Part shown: positions 43,300 to 58,011 of the stretch, piece after piece
Numbering within the stretch: position 1 is the first letter of the stretch
Layout of the letters: every line of letters begins with the position of its first letter
From: Fratercula arctica
Lineage: Eukaryota; Chordata; Aves; Charadriiformes; Alcidae
Assembly: GCA_947846985.1 (NCBI GenBank)
Contig: CANTUZ010000025.1
Location: 12,832,100 to 12,896,099, forward strand
Reading direction: 5' to 3'
Length of the DNA: 64,000 nt
Notes under the pieces: model-generated
What the model was told of the DNA's origin: nothing
What the model saw: the letters and a program-made list of their open reading frames with translations, nothing else
The model's database searches: none
Translations under genes and position numbers: made by a program

Positions 43300-46200
43300 A
43301 GTCTGTAGTGTAATCACATCCCCATTTAACAGGATGTCCCAATAAAGAGTTTAAATTAAATAATTCTGTATGAGTATGCAATCCTGCACATAATGGACAC
43401 TGTGACAAACTTAGCAAAAAAAGCAGCTTACCAAAAGTCCAAGGATTAGTTTGGAAATTACTTCAAAAATTAATCTGGCATATCTACATATTTCATTTCT
43501 GTTCAAAATCGGAGACAAAACTGGAAGCTGTTTACATCCATCTCTCACTTTAGTGTGAGATTTAGTGTGTTAGGATCTTCATCTACAAGGTAAAAGAGGC
43601 TTTGCAATTAAAACTGTAAACTTTGCACACTAAAGTGGCAAGTTGCTCACAGTCTATGCAATATATTTGACACATGCAAAATATTTGACACAATTTTTCA
43701 GACTTTAGCTTGCTGCTTTGAAAACTAACTTGATAGCTAAAGGTCAAACAAATAGCTGATTAATTGTTCTGAATAAATCCAGATGCTTCCAGTTAATTTT
43801 GAATAGCTGACCTTAAGAGCGTAGTTCTCCTTGATTCTGGTACCAGTCCAAGAGCTGAACCTAGGGTTTGCCTTTGATTCATTCTTCAGCCTGTGAGCTG
43901 TGCCTTGGAAATGTCGCTGTGCCTTGGAAATGTCACTGTGCCTTGAAGCCTTGCTGTAAAAAGTTTGTTGCTCCTCTGTTTCCTTCCATGGCGGGTTTAA
44001 CAAAGCAAGTGATCCTGGACGATGACAGGAAAAGCATAATCTGTGCACCAGGCAAAAGAAATTCTGCGTCTCAGTATCCCTGCAGTCACATGGCAGGACA
44101 ATACAGGATTAAGTAACTGCAATGTCATGTTAACCCTCCTTTATTTAGATGAGCTTTCTTTAATGCCTTGAGCATTCTCAAAATTTTGCCAGACGCGTGG
44201 TGTTCCTAAGCAGACAGATGAAGAAAGTCATTAAAACCTCTATATAACAGTGTGATGGTTATATCATCCATCCCCCAACCTGACCTTTATCTCCCGTAAC
44301 CCTGCTCAAGTGATAACTACCAGTGGCAGTCATAATGAGTGCGTCTGGTCGTGATGGCTGTATCCAGCTCAAAGTGGATTTGGGGGAGACAGATAACACA
44401 GTAGCCAAGGGCTAACTTGAGCAATGTGCTCACCTAACCACAGTACTGGTACTGTGGTCAATATGCAACAGATATAAGTCAGTCATCTTACTCCCATAAA
44501 TAGTGAACAGTCCAAGAGCCCTTTGAGCTCTCCTGAATGAAGTAAAGTTCCCTTTTCAGCCCCTCTGCTGTCTAGCCTGAGGAGAGCAGGATTTTGGAGG
44601 TATTTCCTTAGGGTAGGGGTTTAGCTCAATTTCTTTGACTTCCCTTGAAGAACAAGCTTGTCTCCTTAGTACATTATACGCACTGTGAGCCAGCTGTGAA
44701 AATGAACTGAATTTACGGTAGTGGGTTTTTTTAACTCATTTGTAAGAAAATATTGATCCTTCTTTTTTACCATAGCTTTGAAAGTTCAGTTACTGCAAGA
44801 AAATGCCAACAACCTAGTATATCCCTATGTTTAGAAGGCCTACCTTTTATAAAAGATGAGAGCCCAGCAGAACAGTCCACAAGACCTGTATGTACCACAG
44901 ACCAAACACAGCACAAAAGGTCTCCTGTGCAGCCACACACCATGTTCACTGACACAGGGAAAGTAATAGCTTCACTTTTGTACTTTTGCTCAAGTAATAT
45001 TGGTTCAGTGCACAGCTGTCATCGCCAAAGGAAATCAGTGTTTGTTCAAGGTTTGCCTTGAGCACATTTTTTGGATTTGAGTAAGAAGCACTCTCAGTGT
45101 TATTTCTGTGAATGCCAGAAAACAGAGTGACTATATAAAATATGCACCCCAGAGCTTTGTATGAGTAGTTAAAAAATGATTCGAAACACACAATATAGCA
45201 CAGTTACAGACTGAACTCAGATCTGTATGTTCCCAACTCAGGTAGGAGGAAATACGAACAATGCTCAGCATTGACTGTGGAGAGCCTCAAGAAACAATTC
45301 AGGTCCACATGCCATCCATTTCAGTACATCCCAGAATTACTACTGTTAGCATAGCATTTAGCTTGCCAATTATTGTTCAATGAAAACCAGACATGATCAA
45401 CATAATTTTTAACTTTATAAATATCCTTGCCTAAGACACCACATTGTTTTTCCACACACAGAAGATTAATGTATGCAGCAGCCCTGGCTAAAGCAATATA
45501 AAACAACACTGTACATACTTTTAGAAACATGAAAGTATAACCACACAAGTGTTGTACCACATGGAATTTAGGATGGTGAAATGAGAGACAGGCCCTGTAC
45601 AGCAGACTATGCATAAGCTCTATTAACTTTTTCAGTTAAATTAAAGCCTATTTGTTTAATACAAGATATATGCCACAATATTTTAAGACAATGACTGTAA
45701 CATTCATTGTAGTGAGTTATAGCACTCATTCCTTCCATTACCTTATTTATTTAGCACATTTTAGGTTGTGACAAGGCACAAAGGTACCAACATATAAGCA
45801 AGTGACTATGTATGGGTCGCACTGCAACAGCAGATGATCTGACGGTCTGACAGAGTGCCTAGAGAGTGATCATCTTCACCTCCTCCACGAGCCTCCCAGT
45901 GCTGCCACACAACAATCTGTAGACACAGGGTAACTCCAGTCACTTGTGACAATCTGTGCCAGCTAGAGTCAAGTCAAAGCACTCTGCTGTCCTCTGTGCA
46001 CATCTTAGACCACAGATGCAAGGCTGCCTTCAAGATGACAAAGTGAAAGAGAAGGCTAACAAAAAAAAATATTAAAGATCATGGACTCTATTATTTTCCT
46101 TGCTGCACATTACTTGAAAGAGAACACAAACACCTTCAACAGCTTCCATGAAAGACCTCACTTGATAGCCACAGCACCAAGAGGGGAAGCAGGAAGAGAT

Positions 46201-48866
46201 AACAAATGGTTGTATTGTATCGACTCCTTCACCGCAACAAATGTCCTATTCTACATGCTGCTGCCAAACCAAGAAAATAAGAAATCCTGGTGTAAAAAGG
46301 AAAAAAACCCAACCAGAAAACACCCACCCAGGAACACACTGACTCTAGCCCACATCTTCTTCCACAATTGCAACTAAGAGGAGAAGACAATGCACTTTGC
46401 AACCTGAAGTTTAACAAGCATGTCTGAAGCAGAGTATGGAGGGCTGGCTGGATGCAGAGCCACCGGCTCCCTGTGTTACAGATGTGAGAGCAAGAACATT
46501 ACATAATGTTCACTCCAAAAAGTCCAAGCAGTAAAATCTAATTCAGTTGATGTTGCTGTGCTCTGATTTGGCATTGCTGTAACAGGTACAAACACATCGA
46601 AAGACCTTTGTCTAAGTGGACAAAAGAGATAAAAAGCCAAGAGAGGGATACAAACAGTGCACCGAAGAGATGATCTCTATGACACAGCAGCTCACTGGCA
46701 GAACAAGATTTGAAAAGACTTTGCATTTTTACCTGTTTCTTCAGTTATCATTACCAAAACAAAATCTCAGACTAACACTTCCCCTACACCCAGGGCCAAA
46801 AATTCAGGACAACGGTGCCTGCTTCAGTACAACCCAATGCATAACACTGCTTACAAATGAGGCCCCCAGCCCTGCCAGAAGGATTCAGAGTACCCAATGT
46901 GAGAGCTGGGGACATGGGCAAGAGTCACAGTCAAAAAGACAGCAAGCAGAAGGGGACCTAAGCAATAAAAATCAGGTCCTTGTTATAAATGAGCATTGCT
47001 GTGAAAACATCAGTGTGCAAGCCTTTCTCAGAGAGGTTCGCAGCCCTGCAAAGGCTAGTGTGCCACTTGTGTGGGAAAGTGTCTATCAAAGGACAGTCAA
47101 AACGTCAGTAAAAGAAGAAAACCTAGTTTTATTTCCTGGTGAGAAAAAGGAAAATTTGTGACAAAGAAAATGGAGAAGTATCTTTTCTTTTTTACTTATG
47201 TGGGGTTTCATTTTATAAAATAGGCCAATTTAAGACCAACATAAGCATTTACTGTTGTACAATTGCTTTATAACCCATCTACTTCCATATATATACCCCC
47301 AATCCTGCAGGCAGAAATAGGTACACAGGCCCCTGCAAACTCTGCAGTGTCTCTCCATCAGAGGAACCTCCACCATTCTCCCCATTCCTTCACACCTTGT
47401 AGGCATCTTGTGCTTGATCAAGTGCCAAGCCCATTAGAAAGACTGAAAACCTCATCTTTTGGGTTGATCCCACATTCATTCTGGGATGGACCCCTAAAGA
47501 CAAACATGGGTATTTCCTTGATGGAACCTGAGCTCTCACTCAAGAAGCTTACCCAACCAGCCCACTCCCAGAGCCACTGACTGGAGTAGAATCCATTGAT
47601 TTCCCAGGCCTTTGAAATATGTGGGAGAGATTAATTTGAAGGCTGACTGTATTTTGAAATAAAATTTACAATCTCAAAACTTTAACCTGGACAGTCTCTT
47701 TTATTTCCTTCCCTGAGGTATAATGCAAATTGGTCAATTATTTGCCATGGAATTGTTTTTCCAAGATAAAACCAGCTTCCATTAAACATGTATTCCGAGG
47801 TGACAGAGATGCAACAAAGTCTTTATTAGCCTTTTAAATAACAGGACAAAATTTACATCTAATTCAATTACTTGACTAAAACCGAATTTGACTCATAGGC
47901 TTTCAAGTGAAAAAAAAATCTCTGGAAAAAGAAAGCTATAGTACAAGAAGTAAGAAATAAACAATTCTTTGAGACCCATTCAAATAGGTCTTATTTCAAG
48001 AAAATGACTGTATATTTATGCAGATATGCATTGCTAAGCAGATGGCCTGCAATAAAATTGTCCTGCCATTATTTGCAGGAAAGAGAAACCAAAAATATGT
48101 TTCCATACAAAGGAAAACAGAGAATGTTATATTTTATATTGTCTATCACAGTTTTCTTTCACTATTCCCCACTTATTTATTAGACAGGCCCTAGCAAATA
48201 TAAATAACTCTGGTTACCTCTTATAAGGTAATCAAGTTTAGTTGCATCAATATATATACACTCCTCAAAAGTACTGAGTAGTAAAAGATTAAGTATTCAT
48301 AAAGTAAATTTTAAATGGATCTGGGCAGAAGATAAGCAGTTGCTATTATTTTACAGATAAAAATCCTGCACTGCACTTTGAAACGTACTTTATACTGTCT
48401 GACATTTCCAGTTTTTCAGAGTAATGTCTGAGACACTCAGGAGATTTATCCTGAATCAACATTAACAAACCATTGCATTACAGTAATTATATTACTGAAC
48501 TTGACTAAAAGAAGGTGTAGATGTACATGTACAATACCCACATAAAAGCAGCAGGAACCAGGGAGAAACAGAGCAACGTCATAAAGATTGTCTGCTCAGT
48601 TTTACAAATGCTGAAGAACTATCCCCTGAAAGTAGCTTTGCAACTGTTCTGTCCTTGCCAGTTTTAAATGTCCCAAAGTGACTGAGAACTTTTAGAACAC
48701 TTAGACAAAAAAAAACTAGATAGAAAGACATGTATTTGTACTTTTTATCTAACTGACAATTAGATTGGAAATCTTTAGAACCCATCAGATAAAAACACTG
48801 AAATGGGAAACAGTTGCAGCCGTATTTCTCTAGCTATATATGAGCATGCCACCTTCTCAGACTGAT
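43300..48866. other. Region upstream of NIM1K coding part, no gene recognised
   Basis: A 5.5-kb AT-rich stretch, presumably former NIM1K intron. A short 20-bp tandem repeat (CTGTGCCTTGGAAATGTC) occurs about 2.5 times near 43.89-43.95 kb. The 181-codon frame at 46616-47161 has low-complexity composition and no recognised motif. Confidence 0.45.
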
Positions 48867-48871
48867 GTGGT

Positions 48872-49926
48872 TGTCGTGGGTGGACCTTGGCTGGACACCA
48901 GGTGCCCACCAAAGCTGCTCTATCACTCCCCATCCTCAACTGGACAGGGGAGAGAAAATATGATGAAAGGCTCATGGGTCAAAATAAGGACAGCGAGATC
49001 ACTCAGCAATTACCATCACGGGCAAAACAGACTCAACTCAGGGAAATTAATTTAATTTATTATCAATCAAATCAAAGTAGAATAATGAGAAATAAGAACA
49101 AATCTTAAAACACCTTCCCCCCACCCCTCCCTTCTTCCTGGGCTCAACTTCATTCCTGATTTCTCTACCTCCTCCCCCTGAGTGACACAGGGGGATGGGG
49201 AATGGGGGTTGCAGTCAGTTCATAACACTTTGTCTCTGCTGCTCCTTCCTCCTCACACTCTTCCCCTGCTCCAGCGTGGGGTCTCACCCCCAGGAGACAG
49301 TTCTCCACGAACTTCTCCAATGTGGGTCCTTTCCACAGGGTGCAGTCCTTCAGGAACAGACTGCTCCAGTGTGGGTCCCCCTGGGGTCACAGGTCCTGCC
49401 AGAAAACCTGCTTCAGCATGGACTCCTCTCCACAGGGTCACAGGTCCTGCCAGGAGCCTGCTCCAGCGCAGGCTCTCTACAGGGTCACAGTCCCCTTCAG
49501 GCACATCCACCTGCTCCGGTGTGGTCCTCCACAGGCTGCAGGTGGATATCTGCTCCACCATGCATCTCCATGGGCTGCAGGGGGACAATCTGTGTCACCA
49601 TGGTCTTCACCATATGCTGGAATCTCTGCTCCGGCACCTGGAACACCTCCTCCCCCTCCTTCTTCACTGCATAGTGGTTTCTCTCACTTATTCTCACTCC
49701 TCTCTTCCAGCTTCTGTTGTGCAGCATTTTTTTCCTCCTTCTTAAATATGTTATTGTAGAGGCGCTACCATCATCACTGACTGTCTCAGCTTTGGCCAGC
49801 GGTAGGTCCATCTTGGAGCCAGCTGGAACTGTCTGTCTGACATGAGCCAAGCTTCTAGCAGCTTCTCACAGAAGCCACCCCTGTAGCCCCCCTGCTACCA
49901 AAACCTTGCCACACAAACCCAATACA
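48872..49926 (-). mobile_element. Solo LTR, 1.05 kb, with 5-bp target duplication
   Basis: On the minus strand it starts TGTATTGGGTTTGTGTGGCA and ends CCACCCACGACA. It is related throughout to the LTR at 60354-61508 in inverse orientation. GTGGT flanks it at 48867-48871 and 49927-49931. The interior is a tandem-like series of short units (CCACGCTGGAGCAG and CACAGGTCCTGCCAG types), which explains the long overlapping frames here. Confidence 0.9.
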
Positions 49927-49931
49927 GTGGT

Positions 49932-52900
49932 CCTCTCACCATGCAGAGCATCTGCTTCTCACACCGGCTCCTGCCTCTGACCCTGTATTCGGATACCACA
50001 TACTGAGGAACCTCTGCACCAGGCAATGCCCTGCTACCAGGTTTGCCATCTGTATGTCCTCCCCGGCCTCTGCAGGCACAGAGCCATGCAGGGGAATAAT
50101 CACAGGCTCACTAGAATCACTGAAGCTTCAACTAACCTCTGGAAACTGCTTAATGCATAGTAAGTCTTCAAGACTTGGCAAGAAGCTTAGCAGGATGCGA
50201 TCTGATCTTATTTGACATCCTACAGGTCATAAGTTACTAATCTCTGAATATCAAAGAAACGTTGCCCATTAAAGACTCCCCTTGCACTGTAGTCCAAACA
50301 GAAGTGAAATTAGGATTGGCATTTTTGAAACTGGGATCTAGAGAAACAGACTAATTGCAGAGAGCAACATTCAAGTCAGCCTACTGCAAATTGAACTGTT
50401 CTCTCAGCTTCATCTGCTGTGGCACACATTAAGGATCCTAAGAGAGGGATATTAACCCAAACAAGATGGAGCACAACTCTAGATTTTATTTTTCTTTCAC
50501 AACTTTGGTTTCAGTGTTGCAGCTAAAAGCTTTGACATGCACCCTACTAAAATAAGCTCTTTTTTACCCCCCCCCCCCCCCCCCCCCCCAAGCTTGTCTG
50601 GTTTTGGAGCCCTGAAAAGTTCATAATATTGTCTCTCAACCCAAATATCCAAATACAGCAGCGTGTGCCAAGGAGCCTGTACCCCAAGATGTCCAGGCAA
50701 CTGCCCTGTCCTGCTGCAAGGATCAGCAGGGAAGCCAGGGTTTGGGCAGGGAAGGCTGCCAGGGTTTGAGGGCAGGCACAGACCAATACCCCTCTGGCTG
50801 GGAAAGTGCAGAAGAGGAACACCTCAGAGGTCCAAGCAATACACAGTTCGCCACTGATTCACTGAAAGTCAGGGTCATGCTAAAAAGTTGCTACAGCCCA
50901 AATCCCTAAAACTATCCTGCTTGTCATATCACATTTGAACAGCAAAAGCTTTCCTGATTTGAATGAGACAATATTAATGTTAATAAATTGTGCTAATATT
51001 TAATTTCATTAGCTAATCTTATTGAGATTAGTTGAGTATCTGCCTTGGAACACAGATTTTTTTTTTTGTCAAACCAAAGACTTACATAAACTGAGTTCCT
51101 TAAGAAAGAGTAGCACAAATCTGAGTAACCAGCAGCATTAGGAAACCAGTCAGTATTCTTTCAATTTAATTTTTCTAATTAAATCCACTAGAAAAGGAAC
51201 TGTTGTTCCAAAGATTTTTGGAACTGCTAAATATATATCATGGGGTGTTTGAACTGCCATAGAAAAGATCATAAAATTTACCACACAGAAGACTATAAAA
51301 CATCTCAAAAGCTAAGACAGATGATACTAATTAACATTTTAACAAAATAACACATTCAGTGTTCAAGTTTGAGGACCAGATTTTGACAAGCTTGCGAAAA
51401 TGGAAGTTAAGAATAAATTCAACTCTATGGTATTACACAGATACAAATTAAATTCCATGGTTTCAGGAAGCATAGGTTCACTGATGAAGCAAAAAGTCAA
51501 GATACGCAAAAGTGGAGCATAAAACCATTTTAGAACATCTTTAAACCATACTCTTCCCTGCAAACATCCATTTCCCCTGATGCAGACTTATGCAGCATCT
51601 ATACTTTCAGAACCACCATTCACATAACACAATCCAAAATCCCAAGTTTATGCAAAAGTCTATAGGTAAGATACTCAAATTCATTACCTTCCCTCAGTTT
51701 TCTCCCCAAAGAAATCCACAGGAAAATTGCAAGTTAGAATCCGTAAATGCATCCGAGAATAGAGGCACAACCACATACACACAGAAGAGTTTATAAGCTA
51801 TTCCTATTTGACAAAAGTTCTGAAATAGTAATCCATTTTTAAATAGATAACAATATAATGATTCTAGCATTTCATTCACTGACTAATCTGTCCTAGATCT
51901 GCTTAATGCTCTACCCCTTTCTAGCAGCCTTCTATCAACACAAGAAAAGGCAGCTGCCCGAATGCAGCAGAACTCAATGGAAGGGAAAACCCCTCTAGTT
52001 TAATTTTACTTTGTAAAGCAGGAAAAAAACAACAACAGGAAAACAACCAGTGGAACTAGCTTGTAATTAGCATTAAAAAAAAAAAAGAAAGAAAAGAGAA
52101 AGAAAATGTACAAAGTTAAAATATTATAAGATTCTGTACTACTTTAATGGTGATAATTGCTTGAGCATAACAGATTTTTTTCCATTTATAATTATAATTA
52201 AACTAGAAAATACATGAAACCTATTGGGTGGGATTTTTGTCAAGAGACATGAATGAAACTGCTGTTTAAGTGGTATGCACGTGAAATTATATGCTTGCAG
52301 GAAAACACTGAGAAAGAAAAGCTGACTTTAAAACCATAATGATAATTTTCTGTAATACTAAAGGCAACACTCATCACAGTGTCACTTGCAGTTCAAATGA
52401 TTGCACATTAAAAAATATAAAGTTATAAGATCTGCTAATAGAGGAAAATGGAAACAAGAGATACAAAAGAGCAGCCTGTTTAGATTTCCCAAACTGAACA
52501 GGCTAACACAAGGACAGCAAGACGAAACAAGATGAGAAATGCTTAATGTTGCCCTGAAGTCTTAGCTATATTTACAGCTAAGAGGGGATTTTGACTTGTT
52601 TGATCTCCTGTACCCCTCAATCTAGAAACCACATTCCATTAAGAGTCTGAAACCCCTCAGGAAGGAGAAACTTTAAAAGATGGATCAACTCCTGAAGAGG
52701 TGTATTGGAAGCAATTCTCCAGCAAGCAGCTCAGAGTAGACATGAAATCATCTTTAATTTTGCCTGATGATGTACCACATGTGAAGAGTCAACACTGCCT
52801 TGAGCTAGAACTACCTGCTTTGCTGGCACTAAGCTTTTCAGCCTCTAATGTAAAGATTCTGGCTCCTCCAAAGCTTGGTCTCCGACTGAACCTCAAGAAG

Positions 52901-55900
52901 GGTTTCAGATGCAGTCTTTCACAGCATGGGAGAATGCTGTTGCTGCTCAGCTATCCTACAGACATGCCTTGGAAACCATAAGCACCATTAAAGCAAATTT
53001 CTGGGGGTGGGGAACGACAATTCACTGATTGCGATGTAGTCCCATATAGCAATTCTTTCATATAATTTATGTACCAGACTATTGCCCTCTCACGTGAAGA
53101 AAAGTTAAAAGAAAGATTCTCAGCATCAGGGTCATGGGAATAGATCTATGCAAGATACCCAGATGAGACAATGTGATGTTTAGTAAGAATTAAGCCTCAG
53201 TTACAATGTGTTTCTTTTGCTGAGCATAGTTTTGGCAACTCCAATTTATATTCCCATGTATATTCAATATATTTTGCTTGATGACTATATTTTCATGTGA
53301 AGTATAAGGCTAGTTTCTGGGTATCTCTTAACTTCAGAGCTTTCATTTTTCTGCCAAACGCGTCCTCAGGAGGTCATCAAATCCTGGTCACCAGAGACCA
53401 AGAGCACCAAAGAGGATGATATAATCTGCATCTGGGAAAAAGGCCAAACCCAGCTCTTACTGATGCTCCAACTCCTTGATTCTGAAGGGAAATCTGCATC
53501 TTTTTTTTCCACTTAGCAAGATGTCAGCTGTTTCAAGTGGCATCAAGCAGCAAAAAGGGGTCTGGGACAGAAAAGAGCATGAGGGATTAAATAAAAAAAA
53601 GAGCAAGAAGGCCTAGAAATAAAATAATTTGAAATATCTTCATTACCGATGCAAGAAGTTGTCAATGTTAATTACAACTAAACTGCTGTCAAGAGAAATC
53701 TCTTCCACCAAATGGAGCTGATTACACTTCAAATTAAGATAAAAATCAGTCATTGATATGCTGCAGAAGAGCCAACACTTTGCATTAGCACTACTTCTGA
53801 AATGCTTTCCTTTGATGTTTTTTTTAAATCTGTTCCTGCTAGAATCTGAGCATTTTTCAAGATCTCATTAATGTCCCCAGCTCCGGGGAGCTCTCCACAT
53901 GCACCTCCATCCTCTAGACACCTGCAGAAATGCATTTCCAGTGATAAATATGATTACAAGTCGTTAAGGACGAGAGTGTAGCTGCCCTCTCCCCTCGCTG
54001 CAGCAGCACAGATAAAGGAAGCCTACACTGAATTTGGTTCCTTCCAAGCAGAAGGATACAATAAATGCAGCTACAAAGGTTTGCAATGTCCGTGTTTAGT
54101 GTGGTGGTGTAGCTGTGCAATGCACCACACATAAACAAGATATGGACTACAAGACAAAGGGCAAGATGTCGGTAAATCCCTTACAGCTCTGCCACCAATC
54201 CAGGCAACTCTTCACGAGAGTGGAAGGCATGACACTCAGAGTCGCTGATCATTCCTGGAAAACTCAAATCCCCGTGCCCCTGTGGCATGCTCTTTGATAG
54301 CTCAAACAACCTTATGCGCTGTTGAGAGTAAGTACTAATGCTCAAGAGATTTACTGCCTGGCTCATCCTAAGGCTGTGCTTTTCAAGAGGGGATAGAGTT
54401 GTACAGTAGAGGCCTAAACAAGAAGCAAGCATGGAAGATGCCATTCGCTCTGAAGCTTTAGCTCTTTATCCAGACAACCTGTGCACACTATTAGGGCCTA
54501 CAATATTGTACTTTACTGTCTTTATGAAGGTAACGCCATTGAGAAGCTACTAAAATTGAAAATATGAAACAGCAGCTGACATTGTGTTCAAAAATCAACA
54601 TTTATACCTTCCAGGACATTAGAACCTTTTAAATATTATTTTCACTTTTGCTCCCAAAACTACTCTCTAGTAAGATACATCAGAAATTCACATCAGAGCT
54701 ACAGGCAGGAGATTAAAACAATTGTTTGAGAAGTGTTTTCTCCTTCCACCCCATTCTTAGAAAGAAAAATCTAAGATATTGTAAATCTAGAAACCAGAAT
54801 TTAAGAAAAACCATTGCACAGTCTCATTGCTTCACACCTTTCACTTCCCTCTGCAATGTAAGCTGGGGTAGGGGCAATCACTTACACATTGCACATGCCT
54901 CAGGATATTTCCAAATGTCAAACACCAATTATAAAGAAGAAAAACATGTATGCGAACACAAGTATGTAAAGAATACCAACACTTTCAAAATATAAAAATT
55001 AACTAAATCATCAGTAAATATTGTGCTCTAAGAGATGTACCACTTTAACTGTGTGATAAATAGTTGCCTAAAGAATATCTATTTTCAAATATGCTTTATT
55101 TTCAAATAAAGCAAACCTGTAATTATAAACTCAGGCCTCCCAGCTGTGACATTTAGTAGCCTACCAGCATCCAAAAGGAAACAACACTGACACAGAAGCA
55201 ATAACCTTACATTTTTTGACTTAAAAAATAGCAAAATGATGAAGCTATAGAGTTAAATCCTATCCTGGACTTGAATACTGGTGCTGGGAGAGCAAACACA
55301 GGCCTGGCTGCTGCACATGGCAGCCCATGGCCTCACAGAGCCAGGCAGTTACTGGGGTGACAGGTCTAAGGGGGCATCCAGAGACTGAGCCTCACCTGAG
55401 CTTGTTCCAGGCACCACTCCCAGCCCAGGGGCGCAGCTGGAAAACTAAGAGGCAATTCCACAGTGTAGGAGTATTGGGAGGAAAGTGATGGACAATCTGT
55501 TAGCAAAATAAAAAAGTACAGTTTTGGCATTATGAAGGTATAAACTATAAGGACAATAAAATCAACAAAACCAAGTTATAGATGAAAACCTGACACTAAT
55601 GGCTGATAGCAGAAGGTTTTTTTTCACTCTACAGGTCTAAATCAAGTACTTCGTCAAGAACATTTTCTATGCTTAAGGTCAACAAAATCTTAATAAAATT
55701 AACATGGGTATGAGATCAGTGACATCCATATGCTTTGTGGATGAAGCAAACACAGAGTGGGCAAACACAGTGGAAAGAGCTGCCTACAGAGGCAGTTGAG
55801 GGAGCTTCGGGGAGAGCAGCCCAAGGCCACCAGTACATGCTGCAGCATGACGCTCCAGGGAAGGGGGCAGGGAGGGAACAGAGAAGACTTTTAGGGCTTA

Positions 55901-56540
55901 TCACCAGGCTGGAGTGGCAAGCATATAAATGGTTTCCTAATGTTTATTCCTGCTCCTTTGTTTCACTGCATTTGGAAAAGCAAGACTTCCCTATTAAATG
56001 CTAATGAAAATGAGCCACTAGGATTTAAACACTGACTACCCATTTTAAATGTTACATTTATTGATGATGGTAAGTGAACAACTCTCCTTTGGTGCAATTA
56101 TGCTGTGCTTGGCCAAAGAGGAACTTTATTTAAAAGTAGAGCCCCAGGCTCAGTTCTACAGTGTAATTTTTGTACCTCCTGAACACTGGACCAGACTTGG
56201 GCTTGATCTGACAGAGACTCTTTAACTTGACTTCTGCAAAACCAAGTTTCTAAATTGGGATTCTGTGGAACCTGTAACTGATAAGAAAAAAAACTTACAC
56301 AACTCCATCGTGTATAAAAATAAAACCAAAAATGAGGAGCACTGGTGGATCCTCCCTCTATAACTAGTAGCACAGTTTCATGCTGTCCCTCTCTCAGCTC
56401 AGAATTAACCCAATTCACAGTGGCCTAGCAGGTCAGAGAAGACAACCAGCAGCACAATCACTTCCTGCAGGACTCAGAAAAGCTAATTCTTTCAACTGTG
56501 CTATATAAAAAACCAACATTATATATGGGCCTATTGTGGG
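49932..56540. other. Gene-poor region, nothing recognised
   Basis: A 6.6-kb AT-rich region. It contains a run of 23 C at 50567-50589 and A-rich tracts near 52.07 kb. A faint RING-like C-x-H-x2-H-x2-C spacing at 53932-53958 (minus) is too isolated to call. No exon was supported. Confidence 0.45.
50567..50589. repeat. C23 homopolymer
   Basis: Twenty-three consecutive C residues. The Gly-rich translations on the minus strand derive from it. Confidence 0.9.
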
Positions 56541-56549
56541 GAAGAGGGC

Positions 56550-56790
56550 TTTGCTGAAGCCATGTTGGCTGTCCGCAATCACCTCCTTATTTTCCATGTG
56601 CCTTAGCAGAGATTCCAGGAGGATCTGCTCCATGATCTTGCCAGGCACAGAGGTGAGACCGATTGGTCTGTAGTTCCCTGGGTCTTCCTTTTTTCCCTTT
56701 TTGAAAATGGGGGTTATGTTTCCTCTTTTCCAGTCAGTGGGAACTTCACCAGACTGCCACGACTTTTCAAATATAATGGAAAATATACAT
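56550..56790 (-). mobile_element. CR1 LINE internal fragment
   Basis: Minus-strand reverse-transcriptase piece: [20 protein letters not shown], then [14 protein letters not shown] and [15 protein letters not shown]. Both the 5' end and the usual CR1 3' end are missing, so it is an internal remnant cut by later deletion or rearrangement. Confidence 0.9.
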
Positions 56791-57094
56791 GAACTGAGCC
56801 TGGTTACCTTGACTTCATGAAAGCTTTTATGAACACTGAAGTTCATGAGTACATCTCAGTAAACTATAGGAAAAACTATGGAAGTAATAACATATCAATT
56901 TCAACTTAATAAGAGAGGCATACATAACTGACGATCAATTCAAACCATGAGTAGTTCTCCTGAATTGTTCAGTGCCAGACAAGTTATCAAACACACTCTA
57001 ATCACCTTGCAGGGAATATTCACATTTTCTAACTTCCTTCCAGATTAAATACTTTCTCATTTTGCAACAAAAGCTTTAAAAGTAATGATGGCTG

Positions 57095-57302
57095 AACACC
57101 TGCCTGCGGATGGGAAGTGGTGAATTCATTCCTTGTTTTGCTTGCGTACATGGCTTTTGTTTTACCTATTAAACTGTCTTTATCTCAAACCACAAGTTTT
57201 CTCACTTTTACTCTTCTGATTCTCTCCCCCATCCCACTGTGAGGGGGGAGTGAGCGAGTGGCTGCATGGTGCTTGGTTGCCAGCTGGGGTTAAACCACGA
57301 CA
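57095..57302 (+). mobile_element. LTR 3' part, same family as 1073-1590
   Basis: Shares ATTAAACTGTCT, GGGGGGAGTGAGCGAGTGGC and the terminus GGGTTAAACCACGACA with the first LTR. The 5' part is missing or too diverged, so the left limit is approximate. Confidence 0.7.
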
Positions 57303-58011
57303 ATAGGAACAGTCAGAGGCTGAGCTAATTAATATTTGCCAAGTGTCTTAAAAGAGAGCTATCTATTCACAAAGGACTAGTTTTATCCAAACACACAGAA
57401 GATCTATGCTGGAGATTTTCTCATTGTTAGACGAGAGTTTCAAAGGATGGTGTTTCTTCCCCACCTCACAGTAAAAATCAGGAAGAAAAGCAAGCACTTC
57501 TGATTTATGGGGCTCTGGAATAATGCCAGAGGCCAAGACTGCCCATGCAAAAGTTGTGTGGTATTTCCAGCTGTAAGGAGCTAATCCCATCACTTGTCAG
57601 TATGGTTCAAATTTGTGTGCTCTCATTTGTTACGTTCCTCACCTCAATGTAACTTTGCCTCCAAAAAAAAGCAAAAACCCCAAGTCCCCCCACAAAGAGC
57701 ACATTTTGAACATATATCTTACAACCACCTCTGTCATTTGTGCTTCCCCCAGGCGAAGCACTACAGTTGCCATGATGTCATATCTGCTCGGGTCAGTGCT
57801 CTGTATCTTGTGAAGTGGGAACTTCCAAGAGCGTCTCATTTCCCCAGTGGTGAAGTCCAAAAAATCCTCCCATAAAGTTCAACCTACAGGACCCAAAGAA
57901 AAACCCTTTTTAGCAAAGGGCTAATTGATCAGTTTATTGTAATTTCGCTACAATATGAGCAACCAATTATTTTCCAGTGCAACTTGCCTTCGAAACAGAA
58001 TTACTAGATCA
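57303..58011. other. Intergenic, nothing recognised
   Basis: No gene or repeat recognised between the LTR piece and the next CR1. Confidence 0.4.

Noticed and set aside
46616..47161. 181-codon open frame
   Set aside because: No recognised motif, no splice or promoter context, and polar low-information composition; likely chance.
49182..49850. Overlapping frames of 111-187 codons
   Set aside because: They fall wholly inside a solo LTR with internal short tandem units, and mirror those at 60472-61076 in the other LTR.
52700..52981. 93-codon open frame
   Set aside because: Isolated, no homology recognised, and no supporting exon signals.
53914..54138. RING-finger-like spacing C-x-H-x2-H-x2-C (CNHIYHWKC) on the minus strand
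   Set aside because: Only one half of a RING motif is present, the following frame stops at once, and no flanking exon or homologous sequence was recognised.
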